64,000 bases of DNA from Labrys miyagiensis (GTDB taxonomy: Bacteria > Pseudomonadota > Alphaproteobacteria > Rhizobiales > Labraceae), in the NCBI RefSeq assembly GCF_030160835.1, contig NZ_BSPC01000005.1, forward strand, positions 558,001-622,000, in the 5' to 3' direction. Positions 1-8,969 of the stretch are shown here, piece after piece. The position numbers and the translations under genes are program-made. Position 1 is the first letter of the stretch, and the number at the start of each line of letters is the position of its first letter. The notes under the pieces are model-generated. The model worked only from the letters and a program-made list of their open reading frames with translations. It was not told the DNA's origin and searched no databases.

Positions 1-8
1 CCACCGCC

Positions 9-332
9 TCAGAATGGCAGCTTCATGCCGGGCGGGATCGGCAGGCCGGCGGTGAGGGCGCCCATCTTTTCCTGCATCAGGCGATCGCCCTTGGCGCGGG
101 CATCGTTGTGGGCGGCGAGGATGAGATCCTCGACGATCTCCTTCTCCTCCGGCTTGAGCAGCGAATCATCCACGCTGATGCCCTTCATCTCGCCCTTGGC
201 CGTGAGGCGCACCTTGACGAGGCCGCCGCCGGCGACGCCTTCCACTTCCGTGCGCTCCAGTTCGGCCTGCAGGTCCTGCATCTTGGCCTGCATGGCCTGG
301 ACCTGCTTCATCATGCCCATCACGTCTTTCAT
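9..332 (-). CDS. ybaB: YbaB/EbfC family nucleoid-associated protein
   Basis: 107-residue protein of the YbaB/EbfC family, small DNA-binding dimers that coat the nucleoid. The N-terminus is Met-rich and helical with the repeated MKQVQAMQAKMQ pattern typical of the family, followed by a central segment (GLVKVRLTAKGEMKGI) that forms the family's small beta sheet. The start is fixed by an AGGAG box that overlaps the stop codon of dnaX, only 9 bases upstream, so the two are co-transcribed. In alphaproteobacteria the next gene is usually recR, which would lie beyond the left edge. The identification is firm; the exact role of YbaB remains loosely defined in the family. Confidence 0.95.
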   Translation of the reverse strand: MKDVMGMMKQVQAMQAKMQDLQAELERTEVEGVAGGGLVKVRLTAKGEMKGISVDDSLLKPEEKEIVEDLILAAHNDARAKGDRLMQEKMGALTAGLPIPPGMKLPF

Positions 333-341
333 GGGAATCTC

Positions 342-2126
342 CTAGATATCATCGGCCGAATAAAACTCGGCGTCGTCTGGCTCGTCATTCTCGTCGGGCG
401 CCGGCGGCAGGGATTGCGTCACCACCGGGCTGTTGTCGCGTACGTCGACGATTTCGGCACCGGGGAAGCGTTCCATCACATTGCGCACCAGCGGATGGGC
501 GCGGATGCCGGAGAGCACGGCGGCCTGCCTGGCCTCGGCCTGTTCGCGCAGCGTCGCCTCACCCCGTTCGGCGGAGATCACCACCAGCCAGCGCTTGTTG
601 GTCCAGTCCGACAATTTTCTCGAAAGGTCGTTGACGAACCCCTGGGGCGTGCCCTGTTCGAGGGCGATGTCGAGGCGTCCGTCGGCAAAGGCGACCAGGC
701 GCACGAAGCGCTCGAGCGACAGCTTCAGCGGCAGGTCGCGCTTTTCCTGCGCAAGCGCCACCACCTCGGCAAAGTTCGCGAGCTCGCGGGTAGGCAGGGC
801 TGCCGTATCCGCCTGGGGGACACGCATCGGCTGAGGCTGAGCTTGCATCGGCGGCTGCGCGACGCTGGTGATCAGCTGGGCGCGCGGCGCCGGCGGCGCA
901 GGAGCAGATGGCGAAGGGGCGGGCGAACGGGCTGGCAGGCTGCCGCCATTGTCCGTCAACTGGCGGATGAGATCCTCGGGCGAGGGCAGGTCGGCGGCAT
1001 AGCACAGACGTGCCAGCACCATGTCGGCGGCGGCCAGCGGCTTGGCGGCCGTCTGCGTCTCCGGGATGCCCTTGAGCAGCATCTGCCACTGGCGCGTCAG
1101 CACCTTCATCGAAAGCTTGCCCGCGAGCTCCGTGCCGCGCACTTTCTCGACCTCGGTGGCCGAGGGATCGTTGGCGGCGGCCGGCGAGATCTTCACGCGC
1201 GTGACGAAATGGGTGAATTCGGCAAGTTCCGACAGCACCACGGCCGGGTCGGCGCCCTGGTCGTATTGGGCGCGCAATTCGTCGAGCGCCGAGGCGGCAT
1301 CGCCCCGCATTACCGCCTCGAACAGGTCGATCACCCGCGAGCGGTCGGCAAGGCCCAGCATGGCCCGCACGTTCTCGGCGTCGATGGTGCCGCCAGAATG
1401 GGCGATGGCCTGGTCGAGCAAGGAGAGCGAATCGCGCACCGAGCCTTCGGCCGCGCGGGCGATCATCGCCAGCGCCTCGGCGTCGATCGTCACATTCTCC
1501 TTCTCGCAGATCGAGCCGAGATGGCGCGTCAGCAGGCCGGCATCGACGCGGCGCAGGTCGAAACGCTGGCAGCGCGAGAGGATGGTGATCGGCACCTTGC
1601 GGATTTCGGTGGTGGCGAAGATGAATTTTACATGCGGCGGCGGCTCTTCCAGGGTCTTCAGGAGCGCGTTGAAGGCCTGGGTTGTCACCATTTGGACCTC
1701 GTCCATGATGAGGACCTTGAAGCGCGCCGAAACCGGGGCATAGCGCACGCCGTCCGTGATCTCGCGGATGTTCTCGATGCCGTTATGCGAGGCGGCGTCG
1801 AGTTCCATCACGTCCATATGGCGCGAATCGATGATCGCCTGGCAGTGGCGGCCGAGCACCGGCATATGGATGGTGGGCTTGCCGCCGCCCTCCTCCGGCT
1901 CGTAATTCAGGCCGCGAGCAAGGATGCGCGCCGTCGTGGTCTTGCCGACGCCACGCACGCCGGTGAGCATATAGGCCTGGTGGATGCGCCCGGTCTCGAA
2001 GGCATTCGACAGGGTACGCACCATGGCGTCCTGGCCGATCAGATCATCGAAGGTCTGGGGGCGGTATTTGCGGGCGAGGACGCGATAGGGCTGGGTATCG
2101 GGCAGCTTGGTGTTCGCGTCTTCCAT
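342..2126 (-). CDS. dnaX: DNA polymerase III subunit gamma/tau
   Basis: 594-residue clamp-loader ATPase of the replicative polymerase. It begins with the RVLARKYRPQTFDDLIGQ signature (residues 15-32), has Walker A GVRGVGKT at 56-63, Walker B with DEVQ at 142-145, sensor-1 FATTE at 170-174 and the SRC arginine finger at 184-186. The C-terminal third, after a Pro/Ala-rich linker near residues 395-430, is the tau-type polymerase-binding region. Of the four cysteines of the usual DnaX zinc module only Cys95 is clear, a loss I associate with alphaproteobacterial DnaX. The frame is open 240 bases further upstream through the SRP RNA, but ATG 2126, with an AGAGGG box, gives the family start. Confidence 0.96.
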   Translation of the reverse strand: MEDANTKLPDTQPYRVLARKYRPQTFDDLIGQDAMVRTLSNAFETGRIHQAYMLTGVRGVGKTTTARILARGLNYEPEEGGGKPTIHMPVLGRHCQAIIDSRHMDVMELDAASHNGIENIREITDGVRYAPVSARFKVLIMDEVQMVTTQAFNALLKTLEEPPPHVKFIFATTEIRKVPITILSRCQRFDLRRVDAGLLTRHLGSICEKENVTIDAEALAMIARAAEGSVRDSLSLLDQAIAHSGGTIDAENVRAMLGLADRSRVIDLFEAVMRGDAASALDELRAQYDQGADPAVVLSELAEFTHFVTRVKISPAAANDPSATEVEKVRGTELAGKLSMKVLTRQWQMLLKGIPETQTAAKPLAAADMVLARLCYAADLPSPEDLIRQLTDNGGSLPARSPAPSPSAPAPPAPRAQLITSVAQPPMQAQPQPMRVPQADTAALPTRELANFAEVVALAQEKRDLPLKLSLERFVRLVAFADGRLDIALEQGTPQGFVNDLSRKLSDWTNKRWLVVISAERGEATLREQAEARQAAVLSGIRAHPLVRNVMERFPGAEIVDVRDNSPVVTQSLPPAPDENDEPDDAEFYSADDI

Positions 2127-2171
2127 CAACCATCCCTCTGAAAGGGCTTCCGCGACGCGGCCGTAAGAAAA

Positions 2172-2270
2172 GGTAGGAGGCTGGACGAAGACCCGCAGCG
2201 GTCTCGTTGGGGCTGCTTCCTTCCGGACCTGACCCGGTTGGCGAGTGTTGCGTCCACCGCCAACCTCCCG
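2172..2270 (-). ncRNA. ffs: Signal recognition particle RNA, small 4.5S type
   Basis: On the minus strand the conserved SRP hairpin core GGTCAGGTCCGGAAGGAAGC is read at about 2214-2233, flanked by GGTTGGCG-type stem arms. The 5' end (GGGAGGTTGG) pairs with the 3' end (CCAGCCTCC), closing a single long hairpin of about 99 nt, as in small bacterial SRP RNAs. It binds Ffh to target membrane proteins to SecYEG. It lies just upstream of dnaX, a common alphaproteobacterial order. Ends are inferred from the pairing and from the promoter position. Confidence 0.93.
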
Positions 2271-2275
2271 ACGCG

Positions 2276-2304
2276 TATATGAGGCATCGTCGCGCGAATG
2301 ACAA
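2276..2304 (-). promoter_or_regulatory. Sigma-70 promoter of the SRP RNA
   Basis: On the minus strand a -35 box TTGTCA (2299-2304) and a -10 box CATATA (2276-2281) are separated by exactly 17 bases. Initiation 6-7 bases downstream would fall at the GGGAGG 5' end of the SRP RNA near 2270. It probably also supplies transcription to dnaX-ybaB. Confidence 0.7.
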
Positions 2305-2718
2305 GACGGCAACACCCAATTCATCACAGGCACTGGAAGCAGGGGACTTTCACGGTTTTTCAGCAAAAAAACCTATTCGGCCCAAAAAAACGTCTTGGAC
2401 TTTGGCGCGTGAGCGACTATCTAGGGATACACAAATCGTTAGGGGCTGGCGTCGATAGTACGAGCTGGCTCTAGTGCGGGAAGCACTTGTCGTCGAACTT
2501 CGAGCGAAGCGCTCGTTCGCCCCAACGATAGAAATGCTCATTCCGGTTACAAGAGCCAAGGTGGCGATCTGCCGGTGGTGTGCTGCTGCGTGCGACGCAG
2601 GCGGAATTGATGATTTTCCTGACCCGTGCGGTAACAAGAAAGACGCTTCGGCCATGACGGATCACCGCCATGACCTCGCCGCTTCGCGCAAGTTTATATT
2701 GGAGAATGAGACCAACCC
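2305..2718. other. Intergenic region between the SRP RNA and DUF4167 genes
   Basis: About 415 bases without a convincing gene. It has several short A-tracts (around 2365-2395) and must carry the divergent promoter of the DUF4167 gene, but no clear box pair was recognised. Short frames here lack database-like motifs and good ribosome binding sites. Confidence 0.5.
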
Positions 2719-3867
2719 ATGAGGCAGGGACAGCAAAAGCGTATGCGCGGCCGTTCGCGCGGCGGTAAGGGTCCGAACCCGCTCAGCCGCAGCTACGAAT
2801 CCAACGGCCCCGACGTCAAGGTACGCGGCACAGCCGCCCATATCGCCGAGAAATATGTCCAGCTGGCGCGCGACGCCCAGTCTTCAGGCGACCCGATTCT
2901 GGCCGAATCCTATCTTCAGCACGCCGAGCATTATTTCCGCATCATCGCCGCCGCGCAGCCGCAATTTGGCAGTGAGCAGGGCTTCAGCCAGGGCGCCGAG
3001 GACGAGGAAGAGGGCGATGATTCCGATTTCGAGGGGCCGATCCCCTCGATGCCGCAGGGCTTCGGTTCGCCCGCGAATCAGTTCGGCAACGGCAACGGCT
3101 TCGAAGAGCAGCCGCGTCTGGTGCAGCCGGCGCGCGAGCGCAATTTTGGCGACCGTGACCGTGAGCGCGGCTTCAACGATCGCGCCGAGGGCGGCCAGCC
3201 CTATCGCGAGCGCGAGCCCCGTTTCCGCGACCGTAACGACCGCTTCAGCGGCGAGCGTCCCCCACGCGATGACCGCCAGCCGCGCGACGACCGTCAACCG
3301 CGTGATGACAGGCCCTATCGCGAGGAGCGCCAGCCGCGCGAGCGCACCTATGGTGAGCGGGCCGAGCGCAGTTTCGACGCTCCCGTCAACGGCTTCGCGC
3401 CGGAAGGCGAAGGCGCCGGGGAGCAGCGCAGTTTCAATCCGCGCCACGGCCGCCGAGATCGTCGTTATGGCGACCGTCCCGAGCGGCCCTTCCGCGATCG
3501 CAATGGCGAAGCTGCGCCTTACGGTGACCGCCAGCAGGGTGAGCGTGGGCCCTATCAGGAGCGTTCCTTCCAGCCAGCTTCGGTTGTGCCGGTCGACCAG
3601 CCCCAGCCGGACGTGAGCGAGGACAATTCGCTCTCGACGCTGCCCTCCTTCATCACGGGCACGCCAGCGGTGGCGCCGGCCCCAGCTCCGGCCCCCACGC
3701 CGGCTGTGGCTCCCGCCCCTGCCGTGGCAGTAGAAGCGGCCCCCGAGCCTGTAGAGGGTGAGGGCGAAGCGCGCTTTCCTCTGCGTACACGCCGCCGTCG
3801 CACCACCAAGCGCACGGCCGAGGCAAGTGAAACGCCCGAGCCGAGCGCGGAGCCGGCCGGCGAATAA
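2719..3867 (+). CDS. DUF4167 domain-containing protein
   Basis: 382-residue protein. The N-terminus is a basic RG-rich stretch followed by the DUF4167 domain (about residues 14-75), recognisable by the conserved VKVRGTAAHIAEKYVQLARD and the AESYLQHAEHYFRII helix. The rest is low complexity: an acidic patch, then a long Arg/Asp/Glu-rich region with DDRQPRD repeats around residues 185-205, and an Ala/Pro stretch before a basic C-terminus. This composition resembles RNA-associated disordered proteins, but no function is established for the family. It is monocistronic, with a strong intrinsic terminator 34 bases downstream. The start has a GGAG box 14-17 bases upstream. Confidence 0.9.
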   Translation: MRQGQQKRMRGRSRGGKGPNPLSRSYESNGPDVKVRGTAAHIAEKYVQLARDAQSSGDPILAESYLQHAEHYFRIIAAAQPQFGSEQGFSQGAEDEEEGDDSDFEGPIPSMPQGFGSPANQFGNGNGFEEQPRLVQPARERNFGDRDRERGFNDRAEGGQPYREREPRFRDRNDRFSGERPPRDDRQPRDDRQPRDDRPYREERQPRERTYGERAERSFDAPVNGFAPEGEGAGEQRSFNPRHGRRDRRYGDRPERPFRDRNGEAAPYGDRQQGERGPYQERSFQPASVVPVDQPQPDVSEDNSLSTLPSFITGTPAVAPAPAPAPTPAVAPAPAVAVEAAPEPVEGEGEARFPLRTRRRRTTKRTAEASETPEPSAEPAGE

Positions 3868-3900
3868 TCGCCCGTCAGCACGCAATGCCATGATCAAACC

Positions 3901-3930
3901 GGCGGTCGCTTCCTGACCGCCGTTTTTTTA
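3901..3930 (+). terminator. Rho-independent terminator after the DUF4167 gene
   Basis: Perfect stem GGCGGTC / GACCGCC around an 8-base loop, followed by a run of seven T. It ends transcription of the DUF4167 gene. Confidence 0.9.
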
Positions 3931-4074
3931 TTGTATCGAAGTATCGATATGCTGGAACTCGGCGGCCACTTGCGGGTTTGGTGGCTTATGACTTGCGCAA
4001 GCGCTGCAAATCATGGTCCATAACGGTCCGAGCGGTGCCAGACAGCACCAGAGGGTCGATATCGGGATGGGGTG

Positions 4075-4563
4075 ATGCTGGCTCGTTTGCAAAGACTGAT
4101 ACGCGGATTCACGCCGGGCGGTCCGGCCAAGCCCCGCTATGTCTTCGACGAGACTGACCACCGCGTTGCCGCCGCTGGCCTCCTCGTCTACGCCATGAAT
4201 GTCGACGGCGTACAGAGCCCGGCCGAGAAGAAGCGCGTCGAGAGCCTCATCCAGGAGCGCTTCTCGCTCGATGCCGACGAGACGCGGGCGCTGCTCGCCG
4301 CCGCCGATAAGCGCAATCGCGACGCCCTCGATTTCAACGATTTCACCGGTATCGTGAAGCGCGCCTATAATCTGGAGGGGCGCGAGCGCATCATCGAGAT
4401 GATGTGGGAGACGGTGTTCGCCGACAAGGCCCTGCACGAATTCGAGGACAATCTCGTCTGGCGCGTGGCCGAGGAACTCGGCGTGCCGGCGCAGACGCGC
4501 AACGCCATCCGCAACAGGGTCGCCGAGCACAATGGCGTCACCCTGCCGGAGGCCGGCGAGTGA
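4075..4563 (+). CDS. TerB-family (tellurite resistance-like) protein
   Basis: 162-residue helical protein of the TerB family. Conserved family features are the hydrophobic first helix with DETDHRVAAAGLLVYAMNVD, the ExRVESLIQERF helix and the second repeat-like half with MMWETVFADKALHEFE. The acidic/His positions (D, E in VFADKALHEFED) match those proposed to bind metal in TerB. A GTG lies directly before the chosen ATG, so the start could be 4072. The stop overlaps the GTG start of the following SDR gene, so the two are translationally coupled. Its function in alphaproteobacteria without other ter genes is unknown; tellurite resistance should not be assumed. Confidence 0.85.
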   Translation: MLARLQRLIRGFTPGGPAKPRYVFDETDHRVAAAGLLVYAMNVDGVQSPAEKKRVESLIQERFSLDADETRALLAAADKRNRDALDFNDFTGIVKRAYNLEGRERIIEMMWETVFADKALHEFEDNLVWRVAEELGVPAQTRNAIRNRVAEHNGVTLPEAGE

Positions 4564-5348
4564 GCCGTCCGGTGGCGCTGGTCACCGGGGCATCCAGCGG
4601 CATCGGTGAGGAACTGGCGCGCGCCCTGGCCGAGCAGGGCGAGGATCTTTTTCTAATCGCCCGCACCGAAAGCGAGCTCGTCCGTGTGCAGGGTGAGATC
4701 GCCACCGCCACCGGCCGCTTCGTCGCCATCCTGCCGCTCGACCTCGAACGTGCCGATGCCGCCGAGATGGTCCGGCAGGCCTCGCACGCGCAGGACCTCA
4801 GCGTGCGCCATCTCGTCAACAATGCCGGCTTCGGTCTCGCCGGCGACATGGCGGACCTGCCCGCCGGCGGACAGGTCGGCATGCTTGATCTCAACTGCCG
4901 CGCCCTCCTGGCGCTGACCCTGGCTTTCCTGCCCGAGATCCGCGAGAACAATGGCGGGGTGCTGAATGTTGCCTCTGTTGCCGGCTTCACGCCCGGGCCG
5001 GGCCTTGCCGTTTACTATGCCAGCAAGGCCTTCGTGGTCTCGCTCACCCGCGCCCTGGCCTTCGAGGAGAGGGAGAGCGGCATCCGGGTCTGCGCCCTCT
5101 GTCCCGGTCCGGTGCCGACGAAGTTCGGCACGCGGGCGGGCTTTCGCCGCTCCGCCGTGACCAGCCTGACAAGACCTTTGTCGGCAAAGGATGTCGCCCA
5201 TATCGGACTTGCCGGCTATTTCGGCCGCCGCACAATCGTGGTGCCCGGCCTCATTCCCAAGCTGATGGTCGCTGTGTTGTCGGTGCTGCCCGCTCGCATC
5301 GTCCTGCCCGTGCTGGCGCGAGCCCAGCGCCAGCGCAGAAAGGGATGA
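4560..5348 (+). CDS. SDR family NAD(P)-dependent oxidoreductase
   Basis: 262-residue short-chain dehydrogenase/reductase. The Rossmann glycine motif TGASSGIG is at residues 9-16, NNAG at 87-90, catalytic Ser139, and the YxxxK pair Tyr152/Lys156. A hydrophobic C-terminus ([20 protein letters not shown]) and the motif layout resemble the DltE/YbbO-like SDRs that act on lipid or fatty-acyl substrates, but the substrate cannot be read from sequence. The GTG start overlaps the stop of the TerB-like gene (GTGA), so it is coupled to it. The frame is open further upstream in another gene's body and that part is not used. Confidence 0.88.
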   Translation: MSRPVALVTGASSGIGEELARALAEQGEDLFLIARTESELVRVQGEIATATGRFVAILPLDLERADAAEMVRQASHAQDLSVRHLVNNAGFGLAGDMADLPAGGQVGMLDLNCRALLALTLAFLPEIRENNGGVLNVASVAGFTPGPGLAVYYASKAFVVSLTRALAFEERESGIRVCALCPGPVPTKFGTRAGFRRSAVTSLTRPLSAKDVAHIGLAGYFGRRTIVVPGLIPKLMVAVLSVLPARIVLPVLARAQRQRRKG

Positions 5349-5463
5349 GACGATATCGCCGGCATCGTCGTCAGCCCGCCACAGCCGACTGCCAAAAGCC
5401 TTCCTTGACTTCCCTGCCGTGAGACGCCAGTTTCCGGCTCCTTTCGTCGTCAGCCGGACAACC

Positions 5464-6417
5464 ATGCGCAGCTATCTCGATTTCGAAAAACCCGTGGCCG
5501 AATTGGAGGCCAAAGTCGAGGAATTGCGGGCGATGGGAGAGGCCGGCGATGCCGTGGCGATCGGGGATGAGATCCAGCGTCTCGAGGTCAAGGCCAACCA
5601 GGCGCTGCGTGATCTCTACGCCCAGCTCACGCCCTGGCAGAAGGCGCAGGTCGCCCGCCATCCCGAGCGCCCGCATGCCACCGACTATATCAAGGCCCTG
5701 ATCGAGGATTTCTCGCCGCTCGCCGGTGACCGCAAATATGCCGAGGACGAGGCTATCATCGGCGGCTTCGGGCGCTTTCGGGGCGAGGCGGTCTGCGTGC
5801 TCGGCCATGAGAAGGGTTCGGACACCGAAAGCCGCATCCGCCACAATTTCGGCATGGCCCGGCCCGAGGGCTACCGCAAGGCCGTGCGCCTGATGGAACT
5901 GGCCGACCGTTTCGACCTGCCGGTCCTGTCCTTCGTCGACACGGCTGGCGCCTATCCCGGCATCGACGCCGAGGAGCGCGGCCAGGCCGAGGCGATCGCC
6001 CGTTCCACCGATGCCTGCCTGGCGCTTGGCACACCGAATGTGGCCGTCATCATCGGCGAGGGCGGTTCGGGCGGCGCCATTGCCGTGGCCGCCACCAACC
6101 GCGTGCTGATGCTCGAACATTCGATCTATTCGGTGATCTCGCCGGAAGGCGCGGCCTCGATCCTCTGGCGCGATCCCGCCAAGTCGCAGGACGCGGCCAA
6201 CAACATGAAGATCACCGCGCAGGACCTGCTCAAGTTCGGCGTGATCGACGCCATCATCCCCGAGCCGACCGGCGGCGCCCACCGCGGAGCGGAGAAGGCG
6301 ATCGAGACGACGGGCGATTTCATCCAGAACGCGCTGCGCGATCTGTCGAACCAGCCCCGCGAGGTGATCATCCGCGCCCGCCAGGACAAGTTCCTGATGA
6401 TCGGCCGGAGTTTGTAA
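5464..6417 (+). CDS. accA: Acetyl-CoA carboxylase carboxyltransferase subunit alpha
   Basis: 317 residues, the normal AccA length. With AccD it transfers the carboxyl group from biotin-BCCP to acetyl-CoA, making malonyl-CoA for fatty acid synthesis. Family signatures include the N-terminal [11 protein letters not shown] helix, [36 protein letters not shown] and [11 protein letters not shown] with the glycine turn of the crotonase fold. ATG 5464 matches the conserved [10 protein letters not shown] start; a longer frame to 5419 exists but is not family-like. A repeat element begins 2 bases after the stop codon. Confidence 0.97.
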   Translation: MRSYLDFEKPVAELEAKVEELRAMGEAGDAVAIGDEIQRLEVKANQALRDLYAQLTPWQKAQVARHPERPHATDYIKALIEDFSPLAGDRKYAEDEAIIGGFGRFRGEAVCVLGHEKGSDTESRIRHNFGMARPEGYRKAVRLMELADRFDLPVLSFVDTAGAYPGIDAEERGQAEAIARSTDACLALGTPNVAVIIGEGGSGGAIAVAATNRVLMLEHSIYSVISPEGAASILWRDPAKSQDAANNMKITAQDLLKFGVIDAIIPEPTGGAHRGAEKAIETTGDFIQNALRDLSNQPREVIIRARQDKFLMIGRSL

Positions 6418-6418
6418 G

Positions 6419-6543
6419 GCTGGGAGCGCGGACATCCTGTCCGCTCATGGAAACGAGTCGCTTGTTTGTAAACTGCGACGTCGCGGGCATGCCGTTCCCG
6501 CCACATCGACTGAAGATCGATGTGGCTGAGAAGACCGGCACCG
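6419..6543. repeat. Repeat cluster: one arm of family A plus one copy of family F
   Basis: 6419-6448 is a left arm of family A (outer CTGGGAGCGC, inner GGACATCCTGTCC) without its partner arm. 6486-6543 is a family F copy, with a CCACATCGA/TCGATGTGG stem and a flanking AGAAGACCGGCA; other copies lie at 45560 and 63643. It starts 2 bases after the accA stop. Confidence 0.85.
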
Positions 6544-6549
6544 TTTCAT

Positions 6550-6762
6550 TCAAGGCCCGCCTCTCTCATCGAGGCATCTCTCCGCACGCGTTCCGACATG
6601 TGGTGGCCTGGCAGACTGCTTAACGTTTCCCTCGAACTCGGCCTTGAAGTCGAAGGGCGCGCCGACGAGGACCCGCGCGCGGTCCAACGGGTCGACGCTG
6701 GCGGGCTGAGAGGGGTTGACCGGCAGGGGAGCGACGGCAAGGGCTTCAGGAAGCATGCGCAT
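6550..6762 (-). CDS. Hypothetical small protein, possibly a gene remnant
   Basis: A 70-residue frame starting at an ATG with a weak GGAAAGA box. Its third codon positions are strongly G/C-biased, as in real genes of this genome, and the peptide (for example RARVLVGAPFDFKAEFEGNV) is not low complexity. I do not recognise the family. It ends right beside the family F repeat at 6486-6543, so its 3' end may have been cut by the repeat. It could also be a chance frame. Confidence 0.3.
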   Translation of the reverse strand: MRMLPEALAVAPLPVNPSQPASVDPLDRARVLVGAPFDFKAEFEGNVKQSARPPHVGTRAERCLDERGGP

Positions 6763-7273
6763 TCTGGTCTTTCCGCTGACACAAGATAAGGCTGTGTCAG
6801 CGAGGAAGAACCATCGCGGGTGACGAATCCATGACATGCCTGCTGTCTCTGTCGGCAGTGCCGTGCTATATCGCAGACAAACGTGATTGTTCCAGACAAG
6901 ACTTGTTTCAACTGACAATCTTTGCTGACTTTAGCGGCCGTTTGTATGCTTTATGACATGGCGTCAACGCTGCAAACGCAGGTTGCAGCAACAACTGTAC
7001 CGTTGTCTATTTACCTTCCGGGGGATGGAGGCTATGGTGTCGGGGCAAGATCCTGGCCGTGGCAGGTTTATCCTTTCCGGTCATCTGGTCCGGGAGATGA
7101 AACATCGGTGGCCGCTCTTCCTCTTTCGCGGTGCGCCGGAATCAGTCATTGTTGTGTTAAGACTCTGTTCATGATGTCGCGTAACCATGATGGGCGCGTG
7201 ACTTGCGGCGCCTGCCCATTGACGGTAAATGTCCTCTGTCTGACGTACTGACTTTTCACGGGTTCGCTGGTTC
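6763..7273. other. Intergenic region without recognisable genes
   Basis: About 510 bases of lower GC than the surroundings between the small frame at 6550-6762 and the YafK-type gene. Short frames occur on both strands but lack motifs and plausible ribosome binding sites. It presumably holds the promoter of the 7274 gene. Confidence 0.45.
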
Positions 7274-8881
7274 ATGTCCGCTCACTTCACGTTGATGCGC
7301 AAGATTGCCATGGCTGTGCCGGTTATGTTGCTGGCCGCGGCTTGTTCCAATCAGAACGGGGCCAGCATTCGCTCCCTCAGCCCCGTACCCGCGTCGCTCT
7401 TGGCCGAGATGCAGGCCAAGGACATGGCGCGCACTGCGCCGATCCTCGTGCGCGTGTACAAGAAGGAATCCGAACTCGAGCTCTGGAAGCAGACCTCGAG
7501 TGGCAAATATGCCCTGCTCAAGACCTATCCGATCTGCCGCTGGTCCGGCCAGCTCGGCCCCAAGAAGGTCGAAGGTGACCGCCAGGTGCCGGAAGGCTTC
7601 TACAATGTCGGCATGAGCCAGCTCAATCCGAACTCGAAATATTACCTGTCCTTCGACGTCGGCTATCCCAACAATTTCGACCGCCAGCTCGGCCGCGCCG
7701 GCGGTGACATCATGGTGCATGGCTCCTGCTCTTCGCGCGGCTGCTTCGCCATGACCGACAAGCAGATGGCCGAGATCTACGCCGTGGCCCGCGAGGCGCT
7801 GCAGGCTGGCGAGGGTTCGTTCCAGCTGCAGTCCTACCCCTTCCACATGACGGCCGAGAACATGGCCAAGAATCGCAGGAATCCGAATCTCGGCTTCTGG
7901 CAGAATCTCAAGGAGGGCTCCGACAATTTCGAAGTGACCAAGCAGGCGGTGAAGACCGATGTCTGCAAGGGCCGCTATGTCTTCAATGGTGACGGCGGCG
8001 CGGGCTGCGGCATTTCGCCAGCCAATCCGAGCGTGGCGGCGGCCGTCTACGACAAGAAGCGCAACGACGAGGCCAAGATCGCCTCGCTGATCTCTTCGGG
8101 CACCAAGGCGTACAACTACATCTATCAGGATGGCGGCTCCAACCCGATCTTCGTCGCCCGCGCCGTCGATCAGTCGGCCGTACCGGGCAAGGATCGTCCC
8201 TTTACCTATTCCACGGTCGACGTGACGGAAGTGGCTCTCAACGACAATGGTGCGCCGGCCACCGCCGCCGATGCCCAGGCCGCCCGCCAGGTGACCTATT
8301 CGGCCGCCGAGGAACTGCTGCAGTCCGAAGCCGCGGTAGCCCGCCGTCCGCTCAGGGGGCCTGCCGATCCCAAGGCCGTGGTGGCCCGCCAGCAGTCCGT
8401 CTACGCTGGCCTGATGGGCGGCAAATTGCCGGCCGATGCGCTGCCCGCTGCCCAGCCTGCCGCGGTGGCGACGGTTGATGTGCCCGGCAGACCCTCCCTC
8501 GTGGCGGCGGCTCCGGCCCCGGCCGAGGTCACCGCGCCTGGCCCGAAGGTGGCTGCTGCGGCTCCCGCCGGTGGTGACCAGCCCTTCTATGCCAGCTGGC
8601 TCGGTTTTGCCAGCGAGCCGGCCAAGCCCGCCCAGCCAGTCTTGACGGCGCAGGCCGATCCGGTGCAGACCGGAACGGTGCCCGAGACCAAGACGAAGAA
8701 CGGCAAGAAGCTGGTTCGCCAGACGGTGACGCCAGGCAAGCCGGTGGTCGCGTCGGTCGCCCCACCTGCCGATCAGGTTGCGGCCCTGCCGTCGTCTGCT
8801 GCCAATCCGCCCGCCGAGCAGCCCTTCTACAAGCGCTGGCTGAATTGGGGCGGGGACAGTACGGCAACGCCGGCCAATTGA
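7274..8881 (+). CDS. YafK-type L,D-transpeptidase family lipoprotein
   Basis: 535 residues. The N-terminus is a lipoprotein signal with lipobox LAAAC (Cys24), so the mature protein is probably membrane-anchored in the periplasm. The YkuD-like catalytic motif HGxxxSxGC is intact as His149 to Cys157 (HGSCSSRGC), in the YafK/DpaA subgroup that cleaves or exchanges murein-lipoprotein links. The catalytic domain spans about residues 55-205. The long Ala/Pro-rich C-terminal part carries two similar QPFYxxWL segments (near residues 433 and 513), perhaps a partner-binding repeat. A second ATG at 7295 would also leave a full signal. Enzyme class is inferred from the motif; substrate is not shown. Confidence 0.85.
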   Translation: MSAHFTLMRKIAMAVPVMLLAAACSNQNGASIRSLSPVPASLLAEMQAKDMARTAPILVRVYKKESELELWKQTSSGKYALLKTYPICRWSGQLGPKKVEGDRQVPEGFYNVGMSQLNPNSKYYLSFDVGYPNNFDRQLGRAGGDIMVHGSCSSRGCFAMTDKQMAEIYAVAREALQAGEGSFQLQSYPFHMTAENMAKNRRNPNLGFWQNLKEGSDNFEVTKQAVKTDVCKGRYVFNGDGGAGCGISPANPSVAAAVYDKKRNDEAKIASLISSGTKAYNYIYQDGGSNPIFVARAVDQSAVPGKDRPFTYSTVDVTEVALNDNGAPATAADAQAARQVTYSAAEELLQSEAAVARRPLRGPADPKAVVARQQSVYAGLMGGKLPADALPAAQPAAVATVDVPGRPSLVAAAPAPAEVTAPGPKVAAAAPAGGDQPFYASWLGFASEPAKPAQPVLTAQADPVQTGTVPETKTKNGKKLVRQTVTPGKPVVASVAPPADQVAALPSSAANPPAEQPFYKRWLNWGGDSTATPAN

Positions 8882-8969
8882 GATCGCAGGCCATCTTCGC
8901 TAGACTGACATTGGAACCCTTTCCCGCCATGGGAGAGGGTTTCCTCCTTTTCGGGAAGCGTTGTGTGCC

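Noticed and set aside
108-2141. 677-codon plus-strand frame opposite dnaX
   Set aside because: It mirrors dnaX codon by codon, has a His/Arg/Gly-rich composition typical of antisense frames in GC-rich DNA, and shows no family motif.
4075-4563. Naming the TerB-like gene as tellurite resistance
   Set aside because: No other ter genes are nearby, and many TerB-fold proteins have no link to tellurite.
6922-7251. Short plus-strand frames before the YafK-type gene
   Set aside because: Mixed codon bias, no plausible ribosome binding site, no recognisable protein features.
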